A program made the translations under genes and the position numbers. Positions 8,109 through 14,671 of a stretch of DNA of 14,893 bases are shown here, piece by piece (the first letter of the stretch is position 1; every line of letters starts with the position of its first letter). The notes under the pieces are model-generated. The model worked only from the letters and a program-made list of their open reading frames with translations. It was not told where the DNA came from and ran no database searches. Source of the DNA: an uncultured Neomegalonema sp. (GTDB taxonomy: Bacteria > Pseudomonadota > Alphaproteobacteria > Rhodobacterales > Rhodobacteraceae); the NCBI GenBank assembly GCA_937958345.1, contig CALGNW010000069.1, forward strand, positions 1-14,893, read 5' to 3'.

Positions 8109-8997
8109 CGCGCCTGCCGCCGAACTGGGCAAACGCGACGCCGCACAGGATCAGCGCGCAGGCAAGCAGGTCGGTACGCCCGACCACTTCTCCGCCGAAA
8201 ATCGCCCCGACGGCCAGCGCGCTGATCGGGACGAAATATCCGGCGATGGACAGGAACACCGAACCCGCCGTCGAAATGACGCTGACCCTGAGGATCATTG
8301 CGAAACCCGTCGATACAGCGCCAATCCAAATCAGCAGCGCCGAGATCGGCAGGCTGGGCGGGCTGTCAGGCCATGCGGAAATCGCAAGTGGTGCAGTCAG
8401 GATCGACGCAATCACCAGCGCAATCGCGCTCATCGCGATGGGGTCGGTCTTGGGCGCGTTACGGATGACGATAGACCCGACCGCATAGGACATGGCCGCG
8501 CCGAGGCAGGCGAGCTGGGCCGTGCCGTTTGCCGAGCCGAGCTGTGCCAGTGTCTCGAACCCGATCAGCAACAAGACACCGGCAAACCCGACCAGAAATC
8601 CGACGAATTTTCGCGCGGTCATGCGCTCGCCAATCGAAAAGATATGCGCAAGCGGCAGCACAAAAAGCGGAATTGCCGCCATATACACGCCTGCGATGCC
8701 GCTGGGTACGACTTGCTGCGCCCAGGTCACCAGCGTCAGAGGCAGGGCGAGCGCGAACACGCCCACCGCCGCCGATACCGCCCACCGCACCGCGCCGCGC
8801 GGCCAGTTGCGCCCTGTCAGAATGGCAAAGGGGACCACGAACATCGCCGCCAGCCAGACCCGCGCCGCCGCCACGAGGAACGGATGCACCTCGGCCACTG
8901 CGAGTTTCACAAGGTAGAACGTCGTGCCCCAAATCACGATCAGCAACAGCAGCATCGCATAGGATGCGCCGGTCGGCTTGACGGGGGCCTGTCTCAT
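8098..8997 (-). CDS. EamA/DMT-superfamily transporter (second gene of tandem pair)
   Basis: A 299-residue hydrophobic protein with about ten predicted membrane helices in two EamA repeats. The first helix region reads 'YAMLLLLIVIWGTTFYLVKL'; the repeat-end pattern 'GIAGVYMAAIPLFVLPLAHI' followed by 'GERMTARKF' is typical. These inner-membrane permeases export metabolites or amino acids; the substrate is not predictable. The start ATG (8997-8995) shares four bases, ATGA, with the stop of the upstream paralogue. AGGAG about 9 nt ahead lies inside that gene, so translation is probably coupled. The 3' end overlaps the suhB-like gene by 11 bp on the opposite strand, leaving no room for a terminator between them. 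Confidence 0.93.
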   Translation of the reverse strand: MRQAPVKPTGASYAMLLLLIVIWGTTFYLVKLAVAEVHPFLVAAARVWLAAMFVVPFAILTGRNWPRGAVRWAVSAAVGVFALALPLTLVTWAQQVVPSGIAGVYMAAIPLFVLPLAHIFSIGERMTARKFVGFLVGFAGVLLLIGFETLAQLGSANGTAQLACLGAAMSYAVGSIVIRNAPKTDPIAMSAIALVIASILTAPLAISAWPDSPPSLPISALLIWIGAVSTGFAMILRVSVISTAGSVFLSIAGYFVPISALAVGAIFGGEVVGRTDLLACALILCGVAFAQFGGRRATS

Positions 8998-9902
8998 AGC
9001 GGTGCGCTCCTGCGGCCCAGACGTCCCTGGCTGATGGCGACGCCAATCAGGATCAGCACCAGCGCGACGGCGAGGCGCGGCTCGATCTTTTCGCCCAGAA
9101 AAAGCGCGCCGAAAACCGTGGCCCAGACCGGAACCTGATAATTCACCAGCGAAAGAAACGGCGGCCCCGCTGTACTAAGCACTTTCAGCATCAGCATGAG
9201 GGCAATCACCGTCGGTCCCAGCGCCAGAACAACCATTGCCGCCGATGCCTTGGCCGAGGGCAGAGCGGGCACGCCCTCGATCTCGATCCAATATGCCACG
9301 GGAATTGCGATCAGCGCGGCCAGCAGCATCGCCGTCGCGGCAAAGGCAATCGGGTGCGCGGGCGGGGCGCGCTTTATGGTGATCGACCCCAGAACATAAC
9401 AAACCGTCGCCGCGAGACAGGCGAGCTGTCCCAGCACCTCGACACTGCCGCCGCCAAGCTGTGCCAGCGTCTCGAACCCGATGAGAACCAGCACACCGAT
9501 AAAGCCGATCCCGAGGCCCAGCATGCCCCGCGCCGACATCCGCTCGCCCGGAACCAGCAGGTGCGACAGCGGCAGGGCCATCAGCGGCATGACCGCCATG
9601 GCAACCCCCGCGACGCCGGCAGTGACATAGGTCTGGCCCCAGCTGAGCAGGGAAAACGGCAGGGCATTCGCAAAGATCGCGACGCCGAGGGCATAGACCC
9701 AGACCCGCGCGCCCCTTGGCAGTCCGCCGTAGAAAAACGACAGCGGAACCAGCATCAGCGCCGCCAGCCCCAGGCGCGTTGCCGCCAGCGTCATCGGTGC
9801 AAACCCCTCCAGCGCAACCTCGACCAACGGAAAGGAACCGCCCCAAATCAGGCCGAGCGTCGCCAGGCGGACCCAATTCCGCCAATCTCCACCGTCATTC
9901 AT
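8994..9902 (-). CDS. EamA/DMT-superfamily transporter (first gene of tandem pair)
   Basis: 302 residues from ATG 9902, with about ten membrane helices in two EamA domains. It begins 'WVRLATLGLIWGGSFPLVEV' and carries 'GVAGVAMAVMPLMALPLSHL' then 'GERMSARGM', paralogous to its neighbour; both share 'LIGFETLAQLG'. I chose this start because it immediately precedes helix 1. The frame stays open to 10643, but that extension is antisense to the signal-peptide gene beginning at 9972 and does not look like EamA sequence. GGAAGG lies about 14 nt upstream and AGG about 5 nt upstream. This is the promoter-proximal gene of a two-gene operon, divergent from the MuiA-like gene across 69 bp. The substrate is unknown; a solute exporter is likely. 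Confidence 0.93.
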   Translation of the reverse strand: MNDGGDWRNWVRLATLGLIWGGSFPLVEVALEGFAPMTLAATRLGLAALMLVPLSFFYGGLPRGARVWVYALGVAIFANALPFSLLSWGQTYVTAGVAGVAMAVMPLMALPLSHLLVPGERMSARGMLGLGIGFIGVLVLIGFETLAQLGGGSVEVLGQLACLAATVCYVLGSITIKRAPPAHPIAFAATAMLLAALIAIPVAYWIEIEGVPALPSAKASAAMVVLALGPTVIALMLMLKVLSTAGPPFLSLVNYQVPVWATVFGALFLGEKIEPRLAVALVLILIGVAISQGRLGRRSAPL

Positions 9903-9932
9903 AATGCCTGATGCCCTTCCAACAGCATCCCG

Positions 9933-9941
9933 TGATATAGT
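9933..9941 (+). promoter_or_regulatory. Possible extended -10 promoter of the MuiA-like gene
   Basis: TGA-TATAGT forms an extended -10 element (TGN plus a 5-of-6 match to TATAAT), 30 bp before the start codon. No good -35 hexamer is visible. The start has a strong GAGGAG ribosome-binding site (9961-9966). Promoter of the divergent transporter operon must lie in the same 69 bp. Confidence 0.4.
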
Positions 9942-9971
9942 CGATGCGTTAGCCAGAGCGAGGAGAATCCG

Positions 9972-11618
9972 ATGCGTGCTGCCCTGATTGTTGCCGTCCT
10001 TATGACCACGACGCCCGTCTGGGCCGCTGAAATTTCGACCAAAGCCAGCGTTTCCGCCGCCACGATCTTTCCCGATGGCGCGACGGTAACGCGAAATGCG
10101 ACGTTTTCCGCGCCCGAGGGCCGTCATACACTGGTGCTGACCGGCGTGCCGGTCGGGTTTGATACCAACAGCCTGCGGGCATCGGGCGAGGGAGACGGAG
10201 CGTTTTCGATCATATCGGTCGAACAGCGTGCCGCTGATCCGGCAGCCGTTGAGGCGCAGTTCCGCAGCGAGGCGCAGAAAATCCAAACCGCAATCGAGCG
10301 GCTGGAGGATCAAAAGGCGCAGGCCGAAATCCAGATTGCCGCCGCCGACCGCCAGCTTGCTTTCATTGACGCAACGATCAAAGCGGCGCGTGTTTCGGGG
10401 GCCACCGAGGGGGCCGCACCAACGGCTCAGGACTGGGTGACTCTGTGGACCCAAAGCAACGCGTCGGCGGCGCAGGCACTGGCGATCAAACAGCGCGCGG
10501 GCGTGACCATACGCGGGCTGGATCGCCAGATCGAACAGCTTTATGCGCGCAGTCCCGACGCGCGTCCCCGCTCGGTCCCCGTGACCATCGCGGTTGAGAT
10601 CGAGGCGGATGCGCCCGTGAAGGGCGCGGTCGAGGTTAAGCACTTCACGCGCTCCGCCTCGTGGGGGCCGGTCTATGACGCGCGGCTGGATACCGAGGAC
10701 GGCAAGCTGGCGCTGGTCCGCCGTGCCGCTATCCAGCAGCGCACCGGAGAACCGTGGTCCGACGTGGCGCTGACCTTATCCACCGCGCGCCCGACGGGGG
10801 GAACCGCCGCACCGATGCCGCGCGGAAAAATGGCGCGGCTGGTTCCCGAACGCCCGATTCTGCCGCCCGCGCCGTCACCCATGGCGACGATGGTCGCCCC
10901 GGCGCTCGAGATGATGGAATCGGTGATGGCGGATGAAGCCGATCTTTCCGGCGCGCGGCTGCAACGCAAGGCGGCGGTGACCGTTTCCGCCGCGATCCGC
11001 ACGCAGGGCGAGGCGCTGGTCTACGATATTCCGTCCAAGGCCGACATTCCCGGTTCCGGCGTTATCCGTCAGGTGCTGGTCGGCGAGGAAAGCTTTGACG
11101 GAACCGTCGAGTTGCGCGCGACGCCGTCGCAGGACAAAACCGCCTATCTGTATGCCACGTTCGAGAACGGCGAGGGTCTGGTCCTGCCCGGTGAAGTCTC
11201 GCTGACCCGTGACGGGCTGTATATCGGCAAAGGACGCCTGCCCCTGATCGCAGCGGGCGAAGAGGGCGCGATTCCGTTCGGCGCGCTGGAGACGGTGAAA
11301 ATCGGCTATCGCATTGTCGAGCAAAAATCGCAGGACAGCTTTGCCGCCGCCGAAGAAACCGAGCGCCGCCGCTATATCCTGACCGCCGAGAACACTGGCG
11401 ACAAACCGCGCCGCGTCGTGTTGCGCGACTCGGTGCCGATTTCCGACACGGACGAGGTAGAGGTAAAACTGGTCGGCGACGTGCCGACCGCCGAGAATGT
11501 CGACGACATCACAGGTCGCATCTCATGGGACATCGACCTAGCAGCGGGCGCGAAGGAAGAAATCGAGTTCGGGTATGATGTGGGCTATCCGCTGGGACGG
11601 GATTTGATGCTGCGATAG
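9972..11618 (+). CDS. Secreted DUF4140/DUF4139 domain protein (MuiA family)
   Basis: 548 residues with a signal peptide of about 18 residues (hydrophobic core ALIVAVLM, cleavage likely at VWA|AE), so periplasmic or surface located. After it comes a DUF4140-like N-terminal domain ('SAATIFPDGATVTRNATFSA', 28-47), an alpha-helical and probably coiled-coil segment about 93-139, and a long DUF4139 beta domain. Family hallmarks are 'SASWGPVYDARLD', 'QQRTGEPWSDVALTLSTARP' and the C-terminal 'ENTGDKPRRVVLRDSVPIS'. Related proteins are annotated 'mucoidy inhibitor MuiA family', but biochemical function is poorly known. A proline/methionine-rich linker interrupts DUF4139 at about residues 275-315. ATG 9972 is preceded by GAGGAG at ideal distance. 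No intrinsic terminator with a T-run follows. Confidence 0.88.
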   Translation: MRAALIVAVLMTTTPVWAAEISTKASVSAATIFPDGATVTRNATFSAPEGRHTLVLTGVPVGFDTNSLRASGEGDGAFSIISVEQRAADPAAVEAQFRSEAQKIQTAIERLEDQKAQAEIQIAAADRQLAFIDATIKAARVSGATEGAAPTAQDWVTLWTQSNASAAQALAIKQRAGVTIRGLDRQIEQLYARSPDARPRSVPVTIAVEIEADAPVKGAVEVKHFTRSASWGPVYDARLDTEDGKLALVRRAAIQQRTGEPWSDVALTLSTARPTGGTAAPMPRGKMARLVPERPILPPAPSPMATMVAPALEMMESVMADEADLSGARLQRKAAVTVSAAIRTQGEALVYDIPSKADIPGSGVIRQVLVGEESFDGTVELRATPSQDKTAYLYATFENGEGLVLPGEVSLTRDGLYIGKGRLPLIAAGEEGAIPFGALETVKIGYRIVEQKSQDSFAAAEETERRRYILTAENTGDKPRRVVLRDSVPISDTDEVEVKLVGDVPTAENVDDITGRISWDIDLAAGAKEEIEFGYDVGYPLGRDLMLR

Positions 11619-11648
11619 CTTTTTGCACAGCATTGACGCCGCGCGGCA

Positions 11649-11674
11649 GATGGTCGGCCCCTTGGCCGATCATC
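11649..11674. repeat. 11-bp stem-loop downstream of the MuiA-like gene
   Basis: Arms GATGGTCGGCC and GGCCGATCATC pair along 11 bp (one G-U when read on +) around a 4-nt loop. No T-run follows on either strand. A 10-bp palindrome, GCCGCGCGGC, sits just before it at 11638-11647. It may stabilise a 3' end or be a palindromic intergenic element. Confidence 0.5.
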
Positions 11675-11748
11675 GACAGCTTGGGCCGGTTTGACGTGAT
11701 CAGCATTTCCGGTCACGACGAGACGTGCCGCCATAGACGAGGATAGAG

Positions 11749-11772
11749 AGAGGCAAGGTGGGCCTTGCCTCT
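11749..11772. repeat. 10-bp perfect stem-loop between convergent genes
   Basis: Arms AGAGGCAAGG and CCTTGCCTCT are perfect complements around TGGG. It lies in the 232-bp gap between the convergent MuiA-like and YceI genes. Neither strand has a T-tract after it, so it would be an atypical terminator. It could act as a bidirectional 3'-end stabiliser. The rest of the gap holds no supported gene. Confidence 0.55.
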
Positions 11773-11850
11773 GCACGCGCGTGGCTGTGCTTCATCCGGC
11801 CTGCATGTTCCGAGAACCGGTTGCCCGTCGGAACGACCGACAGAGCAGTC

Positions 11851-12429
11851 CTACCGCTTGAAGACGAGGCGCAATGTTACCGGCGACACCCGCGTAATAC
11901 CCGGCAGGTCAGCAAGCTCCATCAGTTTGCTGATGCCGTCATCAATGCCCGCCTCGTCTGTGCCGAGCATGATCATCTCATCGGTGACGGCGACCATTTT
12001 GTCATCGCTCATCCGGGCAATAAACAGGCTGGTCTCGATGGGTATGTCATTTCCGCCGAATTTAAGCGTGCCTTCAACGTCGATTACATCCGTCTCTCCG
12101 GCTCTGATCGCCTCCAGTTCTTCGATGTTGACGGTGGCACTCAACATCGCTTTGGGCGCAGATGCGAAAACGAATTTCTGCAATCGCTCATTGCGGATGT
12201 CGATCCACGTTTCCACAGATGCGAGGTCAATTTCGACCGATACATTGCCGGATTTATCGACTGATCCGTCGATGCTGCCAAAGTGGTGAACCTCGCCGAT
12301 TGTGTCGTCTTTTACCGACGCGAACGCAATTTTCGACTCGTCGGCGGACAGGGACCATCCGTCTTTTGCGTAAACGGGCGCGGCGGTCATCAGGCTGAGG
12401 CCGCAAAGAACGGCGAGCGTCTTTTTCAT
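11851..12429 (-). CDS. YceI family periplasmic protein
   Basis: 192 residues, the usual length for the family. The signal peptide spans residues 1-21 (VYA|KD). The mature part has the YceI lipocalin-like beta-barrel pattern: 'DESKIAFASVKDDTIGEVHHF', 'GNVSVEIDLASVETWIDIRNERL', then 'ATVNIEEL' and 'VEGTLKFGGNDI'. YceI proteins bind polyisoprenoids or other amphiphiles in the periplasm; the ligand and physiological role here are not predictable. ATG 12429 has GGGAGA at suitable spacing on the - strand. It is convergent with the MuiA-like gene and divergent from the A+T-rich pair, and appears monocistronic. Composition matches the high-GC side of the window. Confidence 0.92.
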   Translation of the reverse strand: MKKTLAVLCGLSLMTAAPVYAKDGWSLSADESKIAFASVKDDTIGEVHHFGSIDGSVDKSGNVSVEIDLASVETWIDIRNERLQKFVFASAPKAMLSATVNIEELEAIRAGETDVIDVEGTLKFGGNDIPIETSLFIARMSDDKMVAVTDEMIMLGTDEAGIDDGISKLMELADLPGITRVSPVTLRLVFKR

Positions 12430-12742
12430 GTTTTTCTCCCAAGAGGTTGCTTGTTGTGTCGGGGGGTAAACACGCCAGCCCTGAAATTATTCGGACTGTT
12501 TTGTAAAAAATTCATATCGGAGGTTTTTTGGAGCCGGTCCGGCGGAAGGTGCGTGTCGCCGCAAAGCGGATCCCGTTTCTCAAAACCGACCCGCTGTGCG
12601 GGAAAGAACCGCCCCCTATTGCTCGACTATGGATAACTCCAAACCTTGACGGTAGCCGGCAGATGGCGATCCTTTTGGTCAAGTATTGAAAGCGCAGCAT
12701 AAAAACCCTAAAGCTGCGATAAATTGAAAATGGAGTTGTCAG
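12430..12742. other. Gene-free 313-bp stretch marking the change from high to low GC
   Basis: The left part (to about 12530) should hold the yceI promoter on the - strand; AATAAT at 12491-12486 is a candidate -10 without a good -35. The middle (12530-12605) is GC-rich with small hairpins: GCCGG-T-CCGGC 12533-12543, CCGC-AAA-GCGG 12559-12569, CCCGC-TGT-GCGGG 12590-12602. From about 12640 the sequence turns A+T-rich. Weak promoter-like pairs facing right include TTGAAA 12686-12691 and TTGGTC/CATAAA (12675-12703). An inverted repeat CGCAGC/GCTGCG spans 12693-12718. I see no convincing gene. Confidence 0.5.
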
Positions 12743-13861
12743 GTGCGAATACTGATCAAAGTAGCGTTTCTAATCTTTCTTTTGCCGACAGCAACTCTGG
12801 CAAGAGGAATCGAAAACTCCACTTGGTCTATTCCTGGATCATCACAAATAACTGTATCCGTTTCGAACGGAAACTTTATTGTCGATTATCCGGAAATGGG
12901 TTGTTCCGGATATTGGGACGTAAAAAAGAAATCTCGTGCAACGTATGTTTTCACCGAGAGATTAATCTCGGGAGAGAGGTGCACTGACGGCGCGAGGATC
13001 AGAGCTTTTGTGGGTGTCCCGGGGCGCATGCAAGTTAATGGCGTCGGCAAGGTGGAGCATATTCGCGGGCATCTCAGACTTCAGCAGACATCAAATCAGG
13101 CAAGTTTACTTGCGCCGGTCAATTATGGAACGGTTCCGAAAAAATTATTAACGCAAGAAGAAAGGCGTCAAATTCAAGAAGAAAAAAAGAGAATTGCTAG
13201 CGAGAAAGCAGCTTTAGAATATAGGCAAAAAGAGGCTGAAAAACAAGAGCGCATAAGGCAAATACGTCAGCAAGAGGCCGAATTGCAGCGACAAAAATTG
13301 GCTAAAAAAGAAGAAAAAAATAGGAGAAGTAAGGAATATGTGGACGTAATTAATATCCAGAAAAATGTTTCAGTAATTGGTGATCTTGAAACTCAAAATT
13401 CTGGAGCTGGAATTGTCAGTTTTGCAAATACACGGTTAAAATATGAAATTTCAATAATCGATCAATCTATCGTAAATATTGGACTTCCGGTGTTTTTGCT
13501 TATATCTGCTGATAGCGTAGTTTTGAAAAATGACAAATCGGTAAGAAGGAAGACTTTTTTCTTAAAAAAGAAGCTTGATTTGTGTGATGGATATTATGTC
13601 CTTCTTTACAGTGGAAATAATTATTCATACCGACGTTCAGCCGAAAACAGCGTATCCGTGAAGAATGAATTTGAAGGCATAGGCGGTATATGGAGTGGTC
13701 TTACAAAAGAAAATTGGGTTGGTGAGAATTTAGATGTCGAAATAGATATTATGCTCGCTTCGTCAGAAGCTGAATTGGTGTTTCAGCGTAACACAAGATA
13801 CGATTTTTGTTTTTTTAATCGTGAAGAAAAAGATCTGTGGATTTCATATTTAGGAAGATAA
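12743..13861 (+). CDS. Secreted coiled-coil protein of unknown function (A+T-rich island, gene 1)
   Basis: 372 residues from GTG 12743, with TGGAG seven bases upstream. The signal peptide is about residues 1-20 (TLA|RG), with no lipobox Cys. Residues 21-115 form a small beta-rich domain with 'VDYPEMGCSGYWD' and 'YVFTERLISGERCTDGA'; C54 and C80 could form a disulfide. From memory this resembles a small extracytoplasmic domain found at the end of some bacterial Ser/Thr kinases, unverified. Residues 137-199 are a highly charged Glu/Lys/Arg/Gln helix, very probably a coiled coil. Residues 200-372 form an unrecognised beta-rich domain with two more Cys. Codons are rich in A/T endings, unlike the neighbours, suggesting transfer. 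It is followed after 1 bp by gene 2. It could be an envelope or surface protein; I do not recognise a function. Confidence 0.8.
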   Translation: MRILIKVAFLIFLLPTATLARGIENSTWSIPGSSQITVSVSNGNFIVDYPEMGCSGYWDVKKKSRATYVFTERLISGERCTDGARIRAFVGVPGRMQVNGVGKVEHIRGHLRLQQTSNQASLLAPVNYGTVPKKLLTQEERRQIQEEKKRIASEKAALEYRQKEAEKQERIRQIRQQEAELQRQKLAKKEEKNRRSKEYVDVINIQKNVSVIGDLETQNSGAGIVSFANTRLKYEISIIDQSIVNIGLPVFLLISADSVVLKNDKSVRRKTFFLKKKLDLCDGYYVLLYSGNNYSYRRSAENSVSVKNEFEGIGGIWSGLTKENWVGENLDVEIDIMLASSEAELVFQRNTRYDFCFFNREEKDLWISYLGR

Positions 13862-13862
13862 C

Positions 13863-14351
13863 GTGAAAAATAGGGTCTTGGCTTTTGTGCGTTTATTGAC
13901 GATTTCGGTTGCATTGTTTTTTAACTTACCTGCTTTACATGCGGATGGGGTTTCGCTGGGTGGGTTGATAGAGAGGAATCAGGCGGATTTTGATCAGGCA
14001 CGACGTGATAAGGAACGGGCCGATGACGCACGCGCAGCAAGACGCGAGAACCGAGATAGATCAAATGACGTCTGTTATTCTCTTCCATCCGGTTCGGATG
14101 CGGAAACCGCGTGTCTTGGGAAGTACATACTTGCGATCCGCAATGACCGGGCGCGGAATATTATGATGGGAAACTGTTTGTCGTTAGGGAGCTCAAAATC
14201 ATCAAGTGAGTTGAGCTATGTTTGTGCCAATGGTCTGAATGCGTGCACGGCTTTGAGCGATGGGAACGCGAGTTATCATTGTAAAAAGTGCGGTGCGACG
14301 CGCCGATGGCTTGCCGTGTATTCACTTGGACACGTTATTCAATGTTTCTAA
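13863..14351 (+). CDS. Secreted cysteine-rich protein of unknown function (A+T-rich island, gene 2)
   Basis: 162 residues from GTG 13863, one base after the preceding stop. AGGAAG inside the end of gene 1 serves as ribosome-binding site, so the two genes are almost surely co-translated. The signal peptide is about residues 1-27 (LHA|DG). The mature protein starts with a charged helical stretch (about 33-66, many Arg, Asp, Glu), followed by a C-terminal domain with eight cysteines, including a CKKC pair. An even number of cysteines in an exported protein suggests disulfides; metal binding by the CxxC is an alternative. It ends in 'GHVIQCF'. No family was recognised. The final 25 residues follow the last regular-looking segment, so a frameshifted end cannot be excluded. 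Confidence 0.75.
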   Translation: MKNRVLAFVRLLTISVALFFNLPALHADGVSLGGLIERNQADFDQARRDKERADDARAARRENRDRSNDVCYSLPSGSDAETACLGKYILAIRNDRARNIMMGNCLSLGSSKSSSELSYVCANGLNACTALSDGNASYHCKKCGATRRWLAVYSLGHVIQCF

Positions 14352-14605
14352 AATCATAAGCACTGGTTCTTTTCGCGCAGCGGAACTCTGTCTTGAGCGT
14401 GAATTGTGCCTACTCGACAATACGATTCATAAAATCGATTTTTTGTCTGGTCGTAGCACCAGTTCCAATTTCCATCGACGTTAACTTTCGCTCTTGATGA
14501 TTTTGCCGGACATTCCCTGCGGTAATGGCGGCTGAAAATGCATCTACCGTTATGGGAATGGTCTGCATGGACTGACGCAGGACGCATCCGGTTGCAAATG
14601 CGCTG
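14352..14605. other. Intergenic region after the A+T-rich pair, no supported gene
   Basis: Composition rises towards the genome average. It contains a weak terminator candidate (14423-14444). A - strand open frame of 69 codons (TTG 14619 to a stop at 14410) has plausible codon choice but no clear ribosome-binding site and no recognised family, so I do not call it. Confidence 0.4.
14423..14444 (+). terminator. Weak intrinsic terminator for the A+T-rich gene pair
   Basis: CGATT (14423-14427) and AATCG (14433-14437) form a 5-bp stem with a 5-nt loop, followed after one A by six T (14439-14444). It lies about 70 bp after the stop of the cysteine-rich gene. The short A+T-rich stem makes it weak. 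Confidence 0.4.
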
Positions 14606-14634
14606 TTGACATCAATCAAAACTGCAGCCTATAT
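14606..14634 (+). promoter_or_regulatory. Near-consensus promoter for the right-edge gene
   Basis: A perfect -35 TTGACA (14606-14611) is followed by a 17-nt spacer and CTATAT (14629-14634), the -10 form common in alphaproteobacteria (TATATG with an 18-nt spacer is equivalent). Transcription would start around 14641-14643, inside the putative LexA box. Confidence 0.7.
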
Positions 14635-14649
14635 GTTCACATATTGTTC
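14635..14649 (+). promoter_or_regulatory. Putative LexA (SOS) box GTTC-N7-GTTC
   Basis: GTTC at 14635-14638 and GTTC at 14646-14649 are separated by exactly seven A+T-rich bases. This is the established alphaproteobacterial LexA-binding motif. It starts directly after the -10 hexamer of a near-consensus promoter, where bound LexA would block transcription. An overlapping dyad ATATG-TTCA-CATAT (14631-14644) could also attract another regulator. Confidence 0.65.
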
Positions 14650-14671
14650 TTATGTGGGGATAACGGTCAGA

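Noticed and set aside
9903..10643. Long N-terminal extension of the first EamA transporter
   Set aside because: It is antisense to the signal-peptide end of the MuiA-like gene; the extra sequence is Arg/Gly-rich, as expected of a GC-rich shadow frame.
11509..11706. Small - strand open frame in the gap after the MuiA-like gene, possible gene remnant
   Set aside because: It overlaps the real gene's 3' end by about 110 bp, contains the palindromes, and has no recognisable family or ribosome-binding site.
12512..12700. Small - strand open frame in the gap before the A+T-rich genes
   Set aside because: Arg/Ser-rich sequence spanning several hairpins, with no start signal and no known family; more likely intergenic DNA.
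12724..12987. ATG-started frame overlapping the start of the coiled-coil gene
   Set aside because: It lacks a signal peptide or domain and is much shorter; the GTG 12743 frame has the ribosome-binding site, signal peptide and full-length product.
14410..14619. Small - strand open frame (69 codons, TTG start) next to the LexA-type box
   Set aside because: Codon choice is plausible, but there is no clear ribosome-binding site, a rare start codon and no recognisable family; it may be chance.
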